A stretch of DNA of 64,000 nt from ATM1 sp003577165 (lineage in GTDB: Bacteria > Armatimonadota > Fimbriimonadia > Fimbriimonadales > ATM1). A program made the position numbers and the translations under genes. How positions within the stretch are numbered: position 1 is the first letter of the stretch; each line of letters begins with the position of its first letter. Below, piece after piece: positions 24,426 through 33,577 of the stretch. The notes under the pieces were generated by a model, which was not told the origin of the DNA, made no database searches, and saw nothing but the letters and a program-made list of their open reading frames with translations. The stretch lies in NCBI GenBank assembly GCA_030263715.1, contig SZPM01000002.1, positions 62,001 through 126,000 on the forward strand, given 5' to 3'.

Positions 24426-26624
24426 ATGCAGCGCATTGATTACGATTCACTGAACCCAGAACAAAGATCGGCAGTCCTGCACGAAGGCGGGCCGCTCGCC
24501 ATCTTCGCCGGCGCCGGCAGCGGCAAGACGAGGGTTATCACGTACAGAATCGCCCACCTGATCGAGCGAGGCGTTCGCCCGTCGAGCATCTTCGCCGTGA
24601 CGTTCACAAACAAGGCTGCGAGGGAGATGAGGGAAAGGGTTGAGTCCTTAGTCGGCGACTCGGCGCGCGGAATCTGGCTTGGAACGTTTCACAGTATGTG
24701 CGGCCGCATATTGCGGGAAAGCGGACAGCTCATCGGCGTGGATCGCAACTTCACGATTTATGACGATTCCGATCAAGTCTCTCTTGTGCGGGCGATCATC
24801 AAGAAGTTGGACATTTCGGATCGCTCGATCACGCCACGGGCGGTGCTGAGCGAAATCAGTCGAGCCAAAGAGAAGCAGATCAGCCCGGAGGCGTACGCGA
24901 AGGACGCGATGAGTGGATTCGAGTCCTTCGTTGCCGACATCTATCCCGAGTACGTCGAGCAACTGAGGAAGAATCGCGCCCTCGACTTCGATGACATGGT
25001 GCTCTTCGCTCTCAAATTGCTCAAGGAACGGGCGGATGCCAGACAGGCATACCAGCAGAGGTTCCAGCACATCTTGGTCGACGAATTTCAGGACGTGAAC
25101 CAGTCCCAGTACGGCCTCGTGATGCTATTAGGTGAGGAGCACAAGAACATAACAATCGTCGGCGATGACGACCAGTCCATCTATTCCTGGCGCGGAGCCG
25201 ATGTGTCGCTTATCCTCCAGTTTTCAAAACAGCTGCCGGATGTGACGGTCGTCACTCTCGAACGGAACTATCGCAGCACCAAGCGCATACTGCAGGCGGC
25301 GCACGAGGTGATCAAGCATAATCGCAGTCGCGCGCCCAAGATCCTTCGGACGGATAACGAGGCGGGTGTTCCGGTGACGCTCACCGAGGTCGGTACTCCA
25401 CGGGATGAGGCGATGCTCATCGCAAACGTCATTCAAACAGGCGTCGCAGAGGGCGGACGGAAGTACGGCCACTACGCGATCCTGTTCCGCACAAATGCTC
25501 AGAGCCGCGAGTTTGAGGAAGTGTTCCGCTCCGCGCGCATTCCTCACGTTGTCATCGGGGGCCAGAGATTCTACGAACGCAAAGAGATCAAGGACATGCT
25601 GGCCTACTTGAAAGTCACAGCCAACCCGAACGACACCGTCAGCCTGCTGCGCGTCGTCAACGAGCCGCCTCGCGGGATTGGGACCGTCACTCTCACCAAG
25701 TTGGAGGAACACGCACAGGCGATTCCGCTCTGGGATGCCCTGCAGAGCGGAGAATTTCAGCAGGCCCTCAACCAGAAGCAGGCGGATGCCATCAAGAAAT
25801 TCATCCGGTGCATTCAGCGCGCAAGGGAGATCGCGGAGTCTGGGCGCGTCGCGCCTGTGCTCTTCGAATTGCAGAAGGGGAGCGGTTACGCCGACGCGCT
25901 CCGCGCAGAAGACACGCACGAGTCGAGAGCACGCCTTGAAAACTTGCAGGAACTGCTCAACGCAGCACAGCGATACGACGAGGAGCCGGGCGAGCATGAC
26001 CTGGTCACCTACCTGCAAGAGATCTCACTGCTCTCGGACATCGACCAGTTGATCGAATCGGAGGACGCGGTGTCGCTGATGACCGCCCACTCCGCCAAGG
26101 GCCTGGAATTCCCGATCGTCTTCGTCGCAGGACTCGAAGAAGGGGTCTTCCCTCACTCCCGCTCTCTGTCGGCTGTGCGAGGAATCGAGGAAGAGAGAAG
26201 GCTCTGCTACGTTGCGATGACTCGCGCAAGAGAGCAATTGCACCTCACCTGGTGCGTGCACCGACAGCAAATGGGATTCTCCACGTCGCCTCAACTCAGT
26301 CAGTTCGTGCAACAGATTCCCACCGAACTTCTGACCACTCTGGTGGAGCGCACGAAATTGGAAAGCGCGCGCCCTCGCACTCAATCAGTTTCCGCCTATG
26401 AGTATCAGCGCGCCCAGCACGGGCGCGTCCCGTCGGCGAACACGGAGACGGCTTGGAATCCTCCGTTCGAAGTGGGCACCCAGGTGCGGCACCCGGAGTT
26501 TGGAGTTGGGTTCGTCGTGCACTGCATTCCCGTGCAGGACGATAGCGAAATCACGGTCGCGTTCCCTGGAATTCACGGTACGAAGAAGTTGATGAATCGG
26601 TACGCAAGACTTGAGAAGGCCTGA
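24426..26624 (+). CDS. pcrA: UvrD/PcrA-type 3'-5' DNA helicase
   Basis: This superfamily 1A helicase of 732 residues unwinds DNA in excision repair and replication restart. Motifs are present in order: LNPEQRSAVLHEGG (Q motif), AGAGSGKTRVITYRI (Walker A), GTFHSMCGRILRE (Ia), VDEFQDVNQSQY (II), GDDDQSIYSWRGAD (III), ERNYRSTKRIL (IV), LMTAHSAKGLEFPIVFVAGL (V) and VAMTRAREQLHLTW (VI). The C-terminus ends in the Tudor-like VRHPEFGVGFVVHC region that binds RNA polymerase in PcrA/UvrD. The pcrA/uvrD distinction is not certain. Confidence 0.95.
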   Translation: MQRIDYDSLNPEQRSAVLHEGGPLAIFAGAGSGKTRVITYRIAHLIERGVRPSSIFAVTFTNKAAREMRERVESLVGDSARGIWLGTFHSMCGRILRESGQLIGVDRNFTIYDDSDQVSLVRAIIKKLDISDRSITPRAVLSEISRAKEKQISPEAYAKDAMSGFESFVADIYPEYVEQLRKNRALDFDDMVLFALKLLKERADARQAYQQRFQHILVDEFQDVNQSQYGLVMLLGEEHKNITIVGDDDQSIYSWRGADVSLILQFSKQLPDVTVVTLERNYRSTKRILQAAHEVIKHNRSRAPKILRTDNEAGVPVTLTEVGTPRDEAMLIANVIQTGVAEGGRKYGHYAILFRTNAQSREFEEVFRSARIPHVVIGGQRFYERKEIKDMLAYLKVTANPNDTVSLLRVVNEPPRGIGTVTLTKLEEHAQAIPLWDALQSGEFQQALNQKQADAIKKFIRCIQRAREIAESGRVAPVLFELQKGSGYADALRAEDTHESRARLENLQELLNAAQRYDEEPGEHDLVTYLQEISLLSDIDQLIESEDAVSLMTAHSAKGLEFPIVFVAGLEEGVFPHSRSLSAVRGIEEERRLCYVAMTRAREQLHLTWCVHRQQMGFSTSPQLSQFVQQIPTELLTTLVERTKLESARPRTQSVSAYEYQRAQHGRVPSANTETAWNPPFEVGTQVRHPEFGVGFVVHCIPVQDDSEITVAFPGIHGTKKLMNRYARLEKA

Positions 26625-26633
26625 CGGCTCCGC

Positions 26634-27200
26634 TCACCAACGCGGCAGCAGTTTGAGCGCTTCCGCAAGCCTCTCTTCATATTCCCTGCGAGAGATCTCA
26701 ATTGCTCCCAGGGCCTCCAGATGCGGCGTGATGTATTGGACGTCGATGAGCGCATAGCCTGAGGACTCGAGGCGCTCGACGAGCCGCCAGAGCGCAACCT
26801 TGCCGGCGTCCGTAGCCCTATGAAACATGGACTCGGCCATGAATGCGCCGCACAAAGCAACCCCGTACACGCCCCCTACTAACTGTTCCCCCACCCATGC
26901 CTCGCACGAATGTCCGAAGCCGCGCTCGAAGAGGCCGGTGTATGCGCGAACGAACTCCTCGGAGATCCAAGTCTCCTCCCTGTCGGCGCAGGCCCTTATC
27001 ACGTCGGTGTACCCCTTGTCGAAAGTGATTTCGTATCTCTTTGCGCTCCGCTTCAGGCTCCTGGACGCTCGAAACCCGCCGACCGGCAGGATTGCCCGCC
27101 GCAACGGCCGGAACCAGCAGACTTCCCCGTCGCAGTCCATCGGGAAGACGCCCTGCGCGTATGCGCTTAAGAGAAGTTCAGGAGCGAGGTCGTCGTTCAA
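26634..27200 (-). CDS. aat: Leucyl/phenylalanyl-tRNA--protein transferase
   Basis: Aat attaches Leu or Phe to N-terminal Arg/Lys of proteins, marking them for ClpS-ClpAP degradation (N-end rule). Family motifs are LLLSAYAQGVFPM, WFRPLRRAILP, HSCEAWVGEQLVGGVYGVAL and FMAESMFHRATDAGKVAL, with IDVQYITPHLEALGA. I chose a TTG at 27200 whose TTGA overlaps the previous gene's stop, with GGAGG upstream; a GTG at 27236 would extend it by 12 residues. The length, about 188 residues, is slightly short but complete. It is convergent with pcrA, 9 nt away. Confidence 0.92.
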   Translation of the reverse strand: MNDDLAPELLLSAYAQGVFPMDCDGEVCWFRPLRRAILPVGGFRASRSLKRSAKRYEITFDKGYTDVIRACADREETWISEEFVRAYTGLFERGFGHSCEAWVGEQLVGGVYGVALCGAFMAESMFHRATDAGKVALWRLVERLESSGYALIDVQYITPHLEALGAIEISRREYEERLAEALKLLPRW

Positions 27201-28114
27201 CCGAAGAGTCGCCTCCGCGCCTGTTCGAAGAACCACGGTTTGCTCTTACCTGTGACGCTCTTCAATGCGCTGTCGAACGCGGTGGTTCCCGTTGCAGTGA
27301 GCAGGAGCATCCGCCAGAAGGAGTGCTTCTGCGAGCGCTCGAAGACTTTGAGAAGCGCAGGTTCGCCAACGACGGAAACGACCTCACCCACGACGAGGCC
27401 AGCCTGCTGGTAGGCTGCGAGCACGCTGTCCGCGTCCTCGAAGTCGGCTTCGTCGCTTCGGACCTTGAAGTTGAGTTCCCTCGGAGACAGCCAGGGCCAC
27501 CGTCCAAGGCGTATCTCTTGGAGTATTTCATCGTCCCTCTCCCCTGCGAGGTGTACGGCCACACCTTCGTCGAACCATGGCTCAACATACTCCCCCCCCG
27601 TAAGCATGCTCACCACGTGGACGTACTCGTGGCTGATGGCTGCGGACAATTCGACTTCGTCTTCGAGTACGTAAGCGGGAATGCAGATCTTAAAGAATTC
27701 GTTCTTCCGAACGCAGTAGCCGTCGGGGTTCGTCGCGAACGGGGTATCCACGTCCTTTGCAAGAACCGTGACGCGAGTTCGCGCCTGCGACTTCCAAGCG
27801 AGACGGTCGCACACGGCTTGTATGGAGCCCTGAGCGAGCCCGGTCAGGCTGTCCACTCCCATCCAAGCCTCGGCGGGGATGAACTCGACCTCGAGGTAGT
27901 CGTCGATTTTCCGAACGGTAGACCGCGCTCGCGTGACGGCTTCAGCCTCGATCTGCCGGAACCAGAGGGCATACTCCCCTTCCTCGCCCAAACCGGCGTC
28001 GAGGGCCGCGTTGTACGCCTCTGTGACCCGGTCCTCGTCGTACAGCCTGAGGGCGACTCCGAACTCGATCCGGCTGGGTGGCACCCGCCGGTAGCCAATG
28101 ACCACGGCCGTCAA
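27197..28114 (-). CDS. Peptidase MA-like zinc metallopeptidase
   Basis: This 305-residue protein has a gluzincin active site: AISHEYVHVVSML (HExxH) followed by EPWFDEGVAVHLAG, where the second Glu is the third zinc ligand. No signal peptide is obvious, although the start (TTG at 28114) is uncertain. The substrate is unknown. Family members occur as membrane-associated or secreted peptidases. It overlaps aat by a 4-nt TTGA junction. Confidence 0.75.
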   Translation of the reverse strand: MTAVVIGYRRVPPSRIEFGVALRLYDEDRVTEAYNAALDAGLGEEGEYALWFRQIEAEAVTRARSTVRKIDDYLEVEFIPAEAWMGVDSLTGLAQGSIQAVCDRLAWKSQARTRVTVLAKDVDTPFATNPDGYCVRKNEFFKICIPAYVLEDEVELSAAISHEYVHVVSMLTGGEYVEPWFDEGVAVHLAGERDDEILQEIRLGRWPWLSPRELNFKVRSDEADFEDADSVLAAYQQAGLVVGEVVSVVGEPALLKVFERSQKHSFWRMLLLTATGTTAFDSALKSVTGKSKPWFFEQARRRLFG

Positions 28115-28143
28115 TCATGCCCCAGGACCGTCCGGCCGTGCGG

Positions 28144-28149
28144 TATCCT
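28144..28149 (+). promoter_or_regulatory. Possible -10 (TATCCT) for RNase G/E with a long leader
   Basis: GTATCCT would start a transcript about 130 nt before the RNase ATG. The 5' UTR might allow feedback, as known for rne in enterics; nothing in the sequence proves this. Confidence 0.25.
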
Positions 28150-28289
28150 TATGGACACAATTCGTGGAGACAAGGTCCAGGCCTCTTTCCTGACATACGA
28201 TTTTCAACCCACTCACTTTCGACCTGAGACCGCACTCAATTCTGCGGCGAGCGAAAGAAGCGCTGGCATCCTCTCCCAAGCGGTGACCG

Positions 28290-30014
28290 ATGAATAAAGA
28301 AATCATCGTCAACGTCACGCCGCGCGAGACTCGAATCGCCGTACTCGAAGACGGCCAACTCATGGAGTTGCGGGTCGAACGCGAAGAGCGCGTCGTTGGC
28401 AGCATTTACAAAGGAATCGTCCAGAACGTCCTGCCAGGAATGGATGCGGCGTTTGTGGACATTGGGCTCGAACGAAATGCGTTCCTGTACGTAGCCGACA
28501 TCCTGCCGGATGAGGACACGGGCGGCGAGAGCCCGGCGAGCATTAAGCGATCCGAATTAAGGAGGCGGCAGATCAAAGACCTGCTCAAACCTGGTCAAGA
28601 GATCATGGTGCAGGTTATGAAGGGGCCGCGCAGCACGAAGGGCGCGCGCGTTTCCAGCCGCATTGCGCTCCCTGGAAGATATGTCGTCTTGATGCCGACG
28701 GGCAACCACCTCGGAGTCAGCCGAAAAATCGAGAGTCGGGAAGAGCGCGAGCGACTGAAGAGGATCGGCGAGAGGATTCGTCCGGAGAGCTACGGCCTCG
28801 TCCTACGAACCGAGTGCGAGCATCGAACCGAACGTGAACTTCGCGCAGACGTGAAGTACCTCGTCGCCAGTTGGCAGAAAATCATCGAAAATTCGAAACG
28901 ACTTCGCTCCCCTGCGTGCCTCTTTAGGGACCAAACGCTGCTGTACCGGACCGTTCGCGACATGCTTGACGAGAACGTAAACCGGATGGTCATCGACGAC
29001 CCCGACGAATACGAAAAGGTGCACGCGGTCGTGGACATGGTGCTCCCTGCCCTCAAGGAGAGGGTTTTCCTATACGACGAAGAGCAGCCCATCTTCGATT
29101 ACTTCCCGATCGAACGCGAACTCGAGAAGTTGCTGAAGAAAAAGGTCTGGCTCAAGTCCGGCAGCCACCTTATCATCGACGAGATGGAAGCGATCACGGC
29201 GATCGACGTCAACACTGGCAAAAACGTCGGATCCACCAATCTCGCGGACACAATTCTCAGGGCCAACTTGGAAGCGGCGGAAGAGGTCGGACGGCAGTTG
29301 CGGCTGCGCGACATCGGCGGCATCATCGTCGTGGACTTCATCGACATGACCGGCGCGTCTGACCGCAAGAAGCTCTTGCAGCACTTCACGGAGATTCTGA
29401 AGCGAGACCGAGCGCGAACGCGCGTCGGAAAAGTGAGCAGCCTCGGCCTCGTGGAACTCACGCGCAAGCGAACCGATGAGTCGGTGACGGAGGCGCTTAC
29501 GACGACGTGCCCCAGTTGCCAAGGCAAAGGGCGCGTGCCCAGCAACGAGACTGTGTCCCTTTGGGTCGAGCGCGACCTTCGTCGCGGGCTCCACGAGCCG
29601 GGCGACGCGTTCCTGGTCGAGTGCGCCCCCCCGGTTTGTGAAGCGCTCATTGGAACCGACGGCGAGAACGTCGAGGAACTGGAGCACATCCTGCGTCGTG
29701 GCCTGTACATTCGAGCGAACCCGCTGCTCCCCTTCGAAGAGTACAAGATTCGATCCGGCACCATCGAGGAATTCGAGCGAGAGGTCATGGGCTATCGCCG
29801 CGCCCAGGTCGTCGAATGCAATGTGCGATGGAGCACCTACGATGGAGTCTCGAAAGCGGTCGGTTGGACGGACGACGGATACTACATCGAACTACTCGAC
29901 GGCGAGCCGTATCTCGGGACTTGCGTCAAGGTGTCGCTGCAGGACATCCGGCGCTCCTTCGCGGTCGCTGTGGTCATCATGCCTGGAGTTTCGCGCGAAG
30001 CCGTCGAGCGTTAG
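28290..30014 (+). CDS. rng: Ribonuclease G/E
   Basis: This endoribonuclease of 574 residues acts in rRNA and mRNA processing. It has an S1 domain (VVGSIYKGIVQNVLPGMDAA, FVDIGLERNAFLYV), the 5' sensor, the DNase I-like catalytic segment (AITAIDVNTGKNVG, IIVVDFIDMTG, whose Asp residues bind Mg), and the zinc-link CPSCQGKGRV. There is no long C-terminal degradosome scaffold, so the protein is RNase G-like in size. The 3' stop overlaps the nuoE stop (TTAG/CTAA). Start spacing to an SD is poor. Confidence 0.93.
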   Translation: MNKEIIVNVTPRETRIAVLEDGQLMELRVEREERVVGSIYKGIVQNVLPGMDAAFVDIGLERNAFLYVADILPDEDTGGESPASIKRSELRRRQIKDLLKPGQEIMVQVMKGPRSTKGARVSSRIALPGRYVVLMPTGNHLGVSRKIESREERERLKRIGERIRPESYGLVLRTECEHRTERELRADVKYLVASWQKIIENSKRLRSPACLFRDQTLLYRTVRDMLDENVNRMVIDDPDEYEKVHAVVDMVLPALKERVFLYDEEQPIFDYFPIERELEKLLKKKVWLKSGSHLIIDEMEAITAIDVNTGKNVGSTNLADTILRANLEAAEEVGRQLRLRDIGGIIVVDFIDMTGASDRKKLLQHFTEILKRDRARTRVGKVSSLGLVELTRKRTDESVTEALTTTCPSCQGKGRVPSNETVSLWVERDLRRGLHEPGDAFLVECAPPVCEALIGTDGENVEELEHILRRGLYIRANPLLPFEEYKIRSGTIEEFEREVMGYRRAQVVECNVRWSTYDGVSKAVGWTDDGYYIELLDGEPYLGTCVKVSLQDIRRSFAVAVVIMPGVSREAVER

Positions 30015-30640
30015 CCCTTTCGGACTTTCTCCTGATCCGACGCGTGCAGTTGCGTCTGCACGATCTCGTCGGCGAGCTTGACGGACGTCGGTTCGGCTGT
30101 GTTTCTCAAACGCTCCAGGAGTTTATCAACGTCTTCGCGTGTCACAGGGCCGATGTATTGATCGCCAACTTGCAGAACGGGAGCCCGGTCGCAGGCGTCG
30201 AGGCACTCGACCTCTTCCAGCGTGAACATTCCGTCCTCTGTCGTCTCGCCGTAGTCCACTCCAAGCTTCTGCTTGAGGTAGTCCGCGATGCGATAGGCGC
30301 CGCAAACGCTGCAAGTGAGGCAGGTGCAGACTTCGATCAGGTGCTTCCCTACTGGATGCCCGGGGTGATACATCGTATAGAAGGTCGCCACGCCCTCCAC
30401 CTCGGCGTAACTTCGGTCCAAGCGAACCGCAACCTCGGCGATCGCGTTCGACGGGAGCCACCCACCGTACTCTCTCTGCGCGATCCAAAGCGCAGGCAGC
30501 ATCGCCGACTTCTTGTCGGGATAGTGCGTGAGCAACTGCTCCAGTTCGCGCACCGCTCGCTCAGAAAACTTCAACTCCACATTTTCGGGTGGTGGCGCTT
30601 TGGGCCGGCTGTCACGGTAATTGATCTGGATGATGTCCAT
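30011..30640 (-). CDS. nuoE: NADH-quinone oxidoreductase subunit E
   Basis: NuoE is the 24-kDa thioredoxin-fold subunit that carries the N1a [2Fe-2S] cluster of complex I. Cluster ligands are in CTCLTCSVCGAYRI and ECLDACDRAPVLQV; the first segment has two additional Cys compared with the usual C-x4-C. The N-terminal helical region (HYPDKKSAMLPALWIAQREY) is normal. The ATG at 30640 overlaps the nuoD stop (TAATG). The product is 209 residues, with a C-terminal tail. It is the last gene of the operon; its usual partner nuoF is not in the window. Confidence 0.93.
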   Translation of the reverse strand: MDIIQINYRDSRPKAPPPENVELKFSERAVRELEQLLTHYPDKKSAMLPALWIAQREYGGWLPSNAIAEVAVRLDRSYAEVEGVATFYTMYHPGHPVGKHLIEVCTCLTCSVCGAYRIADYLKQKLGVDYGETTEDGMFTLEEVECLDACDRAPVLQVGDQYIGPVTREDVDKLLERLRNTAEPTSVKLADEIVQTQLHASDQEKVRKG

Positions 30641-31857
30641 TATCGATCGATCTCCCCTAAGACGATGTCGATGCTGCCGATGATCGCCACGACGTCGGCG
30701 ATCAGATGCCCGATCGACATCGGACGCAGAGCCTGCAGGTTCATAAAACTGCTCGGCCTCATGTGGAAGCGATACGGTTTGTTCGACCCGTCGCTCACGA
30801 TGTAACAACCGAGTTCGCCTTTCGGCCCCTCGATCGCAGCATACGCTTCGCCTACAGGCGGCGCGAATCCCTCCGTCCAAAGTTTGAAGTGGTGAATCAG
30901 CGACTCCATGGAGGTGTCGAGTTCCTCGCGGGGGGGCGGAACGACCTTTCTATCGGAACTCGACCATGGCCCCTCCGGCAATCCGTCAATGACCTGCTGG
31001 AGGATCTTCACCGACTCCCGCATCTCCGCGAGCCGCACCAAGAATCGGTCGTACACGTCGCCGTTGCTGGCCACAGGGATCGCAAAATCATACAATTCGT
31101 ATCCGCAGTACGGGTTCGACTTCCTGAGGTCGAAGGCGAGACCTGCTGCCCTGGCGATCGGCCCGCTGCACCCGTATGCAAGCGCCTCTTCGGCCGTCAT
31201 CACCCCGACTCCGATGGTCCTTTCCTTCCAGATCGGGTTGCTGACGAGCAATCCCTCCACCTCTTCCAAAGCCGGGGAGAATTCCTTCAGGAACGCACGC
31301 AACTTCTCTTCGAAGCCTTCCGGCATGTCACCCCGCAAACCGCCGGGCACGATCCACGACGGCATCATGCGCACGCCGGAGAACATCTCGAACATGTCGA
31401 GGATTTTTTCTCTCTCACGGAATATCCAGAAGAAGGGCGTCATTGCTCCGAGGTCGAGAGCGTGCGTTCCGAGCCAAACACAGTGGCTCGCGATACGGCT
31501 CAATTCGGCCAGCATCACGCGAAGGGCCTGACCTCGCGGCGGAATTTCGATGTCGAGAAGTTTCTCGACGGCGAGCGAGTACACGAGGTTGTTGCCGTTG
31601 GCGGACAAGTAGTCCATGCGGTCGGTCATCGTCACGCACTTCAGATATTGCTGGTACTCGCCCTCCTTCTCCATCCCCGTGTGGAGGTAGCCAATTTGGC
31701 AATCCAGGTTGACGACGGTCTCGCCCTCCAATTCGAGGACGACCCGCAGCACGCCGTGTGTGCTGGGGTGCTGCGGCCCCATATTCATGATCATCGTCGT
31801 GTCACTCGTTCTTTCGAACAGTGTTTCGGTCGACGGCATGAAGGTTTGTTCTTTCAT
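30640..31857 (-). CDS. nuoD: NADH-quinone oxidoreductase subunit D
   Basis: NuoD (49-kDa) lies at the quinone site of complex I. Hallmarks are MNMGPQHPSTHGVLR, YLHTGMEKEGEYQQYL, PGGLRGDMPEGFEEKL, GCSGPIARAAGLAFDLRKS and the C-terminal IVSDGSNKPYRFHMRPSS, then GHLIADVVAIIGSID. The length is 405 residues. It is separated from nuoC by 16 nt and overlaps nuoE by one base. Confidence 0.97.
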   Translation of the reverse strand: MKEQTFMPSTETLFERTSDTTMIMNMGPQHPSTHGVLRVVLELEGETVVNLDCQIGYLHTGMEKEGEYQQYLKCVTMTDRMDYLSANGNNLVYSLAVEKLLDIEIPPRGQALRVMLAELSRIASHCVWLGTHALDLGAMTPFFWIFREREKILDMFEMFSGVRMMPSWIVPGGLRGDMPEGFEEKLRAFLKEFSPALEEVEGLLVSNPIWKERTIGVGVMTAEEALAYGCSGPIARAAGLAFDLRKSNPYCGYELYDFAIPVASNGDVYDRFLVRLAEMRESVKILQQVIDGLPEGPWSSSDRKVVPPPREELDTSMESLIHHFKLWTEGFAPPVGEAYAAIEGPKGELGCYIVSDGSNKPYRFHMRPSSFMNLQALRPMSIGHLIADVVAIIGSIDIVLGEIDR

Positions 31858-31873
31858 CGAATTCTCGTTGCGA

Positions 31874-32476
31874 CTATCGTCCGCTCACGTCCTCCGAGCC
31901 GGTTCGTCCTTCGAAACTCTCCCCGGCATGCGGAACCGACTCATCTTCGACGGCAGGACCCACGGTGTTCTGAGCGAAAACGACGTCTTCGCCCCCGAGG
32001 GGAAAGTCCTTCCGCAGCGGATGTCCCACCCAGTCGTCCGGAAGGAGGAAGCGATGCAGTTTCGGATGTCCTCGGAAGCGCACACCGTAAAGGTCCCACA
32101 CTTCGCGCTCCGGATACTCCGCGCCAGGATAAACGCCCACGAGCGTTGGGACTTCCTGTCCGTCATCCACGCCGATCTTCAGGAAGATTCGCGAGCGGTA
32201 TTTCAGCGAATAGAGATTGTAAATCACCTCGAAGCGGCCAGGCAGATCACGCTCATGCGGCCAACTCGAATAGTCCACGCAAGTGCATTCGACGAAGTAG
32301 GTGTATTGGAGCCTCTCATCGTCCCGCAGGAACGTCGCAACATCGGCAATCGATTCCCGATCGACGCAGATAAACGTGTCGTCGCGATACTCTTTGACCC
32401 TTATGATCGCATTCGGAAACCGCTCGCGAACGCAGACGACTTCCAAGCGTTCGCCCTGGTAAATCGGTATCGGCAT
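31874..32476 (-). CDS. nuoC: NADH-quinone oxidoreductase subunit C
   Basis: NuoC (30-kDa) is part of the peripheral arm. The family signature is present as PGAEYPEREVWDLYGVRFRG, followed by HPLRKDFPL. The product is 200 residues, with a C-terminal tail of about 35 residues after the signature. It starts 2 nt after the nuoA stop, with no room for nuoB, which usually lies between A and C. NuoC and NuoD are separate here, unlike the fused enteric form. Confidence 0.95.
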   Translation of the reverse strand: MPIPIYQGERLEVVCVRERFPNAIIRVKEYRDDTFICVDRESIADVATFLRDDERLQYTYFVECTCVDYSSWPHERDLPGRFEVIYNLYSLKYRSRIFLKIGVDDGQEVPTLVGVYPGAEYPEREVWDLYGVRFRGHPKLHRFLLPDDWVGHPLRKDFPLGGEDVVFAQNTVGPAVEDESVPHAGESFEGRTGSEDVSGR

Positions 32477-32478
32477 CC

Positions 32479-32946
32479 CTAAGCGCCCCTCGCTAAGTCG
32501 GGCTCGAGCGCGATCTCCTCAGTGTCGCTCGGACGAACAGGGCCCAGTTTTTCGGGTGCGAGCGTCTTGCTCTCTTCCCATTCCAACGCGCCGCTCCGAA
32601 TCACGTATGCGTCTCCCAAGAACCACAGGGCCATGTAAACCATCACGCCCCAAAAACTGTATGCGGCGGCCGGACTTCCTGCTTCGACCCAATCTTTGAA
32701 GACGGCCATCCAACTCCAGAGGAAGACGACTTCGACGTCGAAGAGAATGAACATCATCGCGACGAGATAGAACTTGACTGGAAATCGCTCGCGCGCATTG
32801 CCGATCGGAGCCACTCCGCATTCGTACGGAGCCTGCTTATAAGGCGTGACCTTCTTCGGACCAAGAACCCACGAGAGAGTCACCATCGCCGTGCAGACCA
32901 AGCCTGCAACGGCGAGCAGCAAGACGATCGGCAGATACGGGTTCAC
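32479..32946 (-). CDS. nuoA: NADH-quinone oxidoreductase subunit A
   Basis: This membrane subunit has three TM helices (LPIVLLLAVAGLVCTAMVTL; KFYLVAMMFILFDVEVVFLW; FWGVMVYMALWFLGDAYV) and the conserved loop YECGVAPIGNARERF with the invariant Cys. The 155-residue length includes an acidic C-terminal tail. The GTG start has GAGG 8 nt upstream. It is the first gene of the truncated nuo operon A-C-D-E. A TAAACT hexamer at 33019-33024 may be its promoter. Confidence 0.95.
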   Translation of the reverse strand: MNPYLPIVLLLAVAGLVCTAMVTLSWVLGPKKVTPYKQAPYECGVAPIGNARERFPVKFYLVAMMFILFDVEVVFLWSWMAVFKDWVEAGSPAAAYSFWGVMVYMALWFLGDAYVIRSGALEWEESKTLAPEKLGPVRPSDTEEIALEPDLARGA

Positions 32947-33018
32947 TCGAAGAGCCTCATGCGGACGGTCGCGCAGGACGAACTGAAGGCGCGAATTCCG
33001 ACCACTTTTGCGGAATCG

Positions 33019-33024
33019 AGTTTA
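33019..33024 (-). promoter_or_regulatory. Possible -10 (TAAACT) for the nuo operon
   Basis: GTAAACT lies about 70 nt before the nuoA start, next to the end of the DinB-like gene. A six-codon frame (MRLFE and stop) in the leader ends on the nuoA GTG. Confidence 0.3.
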
Positions 33025-33039
33025 CCCACGGCAGGCAAA

Positions 33040-33519
33040 TCACCAAACGGGAATGACCCGATCCTCGCCTTCCCCCAGCATTGCGTCCAACTGCTCGACG
33101 TGATAGATGTCGTGGAGGGGAATCATCGCAGCGAAGTCGGAGGCGGTAAGCCACCCGCGCTCGGGGTGGCGCGCCCTTCGGTGCCAAGCCTCCTCGGGGA
33201 GCGACGCGACGTACTCGATCGTCTTCGCCCGCTCCGATTTCCACGTCTCGAGGGACTGCTTCGGGTCGGTCGAGGAGTATCCCTTCTCCTCCGCTCGGGC
33301 GACCTCGTCATACGCTTCGACCGCCGACTCGGGACTCTCCACGGCCGTTCGAATGCGGTCCCGCATGATCGGCTCCCAATCGGCCAAGTGGGCCATCACT
33401 TCACGAACGGAGAACCGGTCCGGAAGGCGCTCGTCGTAGCGGTCCTCGCCGAATCTCACGAGAAGCCTCTCGATCAGTTTCGGTGTGACCTCCATGCCGA
33501 CCCTGATGTACGGGCTCAC
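33040..33519 (-). CDS. DinB-family putative metalloenzyme
   Basis: This 159-residue four-helix-bundle protein belongs to the DinB/YfiT superfamily. The His triad that binds a metal is visible in VREVMAHLADWEP and IPLHDIYHVEQLDAML. DinB-family proteins include bacillithiol S-transferases and mycothiol-dependent enzymes; the actual reaction cannot be deduced. The GTG start lacks an SD; CAGAAT lies 6 nt upstream. Confidence 0.85.
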   Translation of the reverse strand: MSPYIRVGMEVTPKLIERLLVRFGEDRYDERLPDRFSVREVMAHLADWEPIMRDRIRTAVESPESAVEAYDEVARAEEKGYSSTDPKQSLETWKSERAKTIEYVASLPEEAWHRRARHPERGWLTASDFAAMIPLHDIYHVEQLDAMLGEGEDRVIPVW

Positions 33520-33562
33520 TGTCCGATTCTGACGCGGGGCGCCCGCGAACTTCCAGGCAAAC

Positions 33563-33568
33563 TATAAT
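33563..33568 (+). promoter_or_regulatory. -10 hexamer TATAAT for the gene at 33578
   Basis: A perfect TATAAT ends 9 nt before the ATG at 33578, with no SD between. Confidence 0.6.
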
Positions 33569-33577
33569 CAGAGCCCG

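Noticed and set aside
27041..28297. Long plus-strand frame (418 residues)
   Set aside because: It lies opposite aat and the peptidase gene, which show family motifs; its own translation matches nothing and is an antisense shadow.
30706..32373. Plus-strand frame of 555 residues
   Set aside because: Antisense to nuoD and nuoC, which are unmistakable; its composition is Arg/His-rich shadow sequence.
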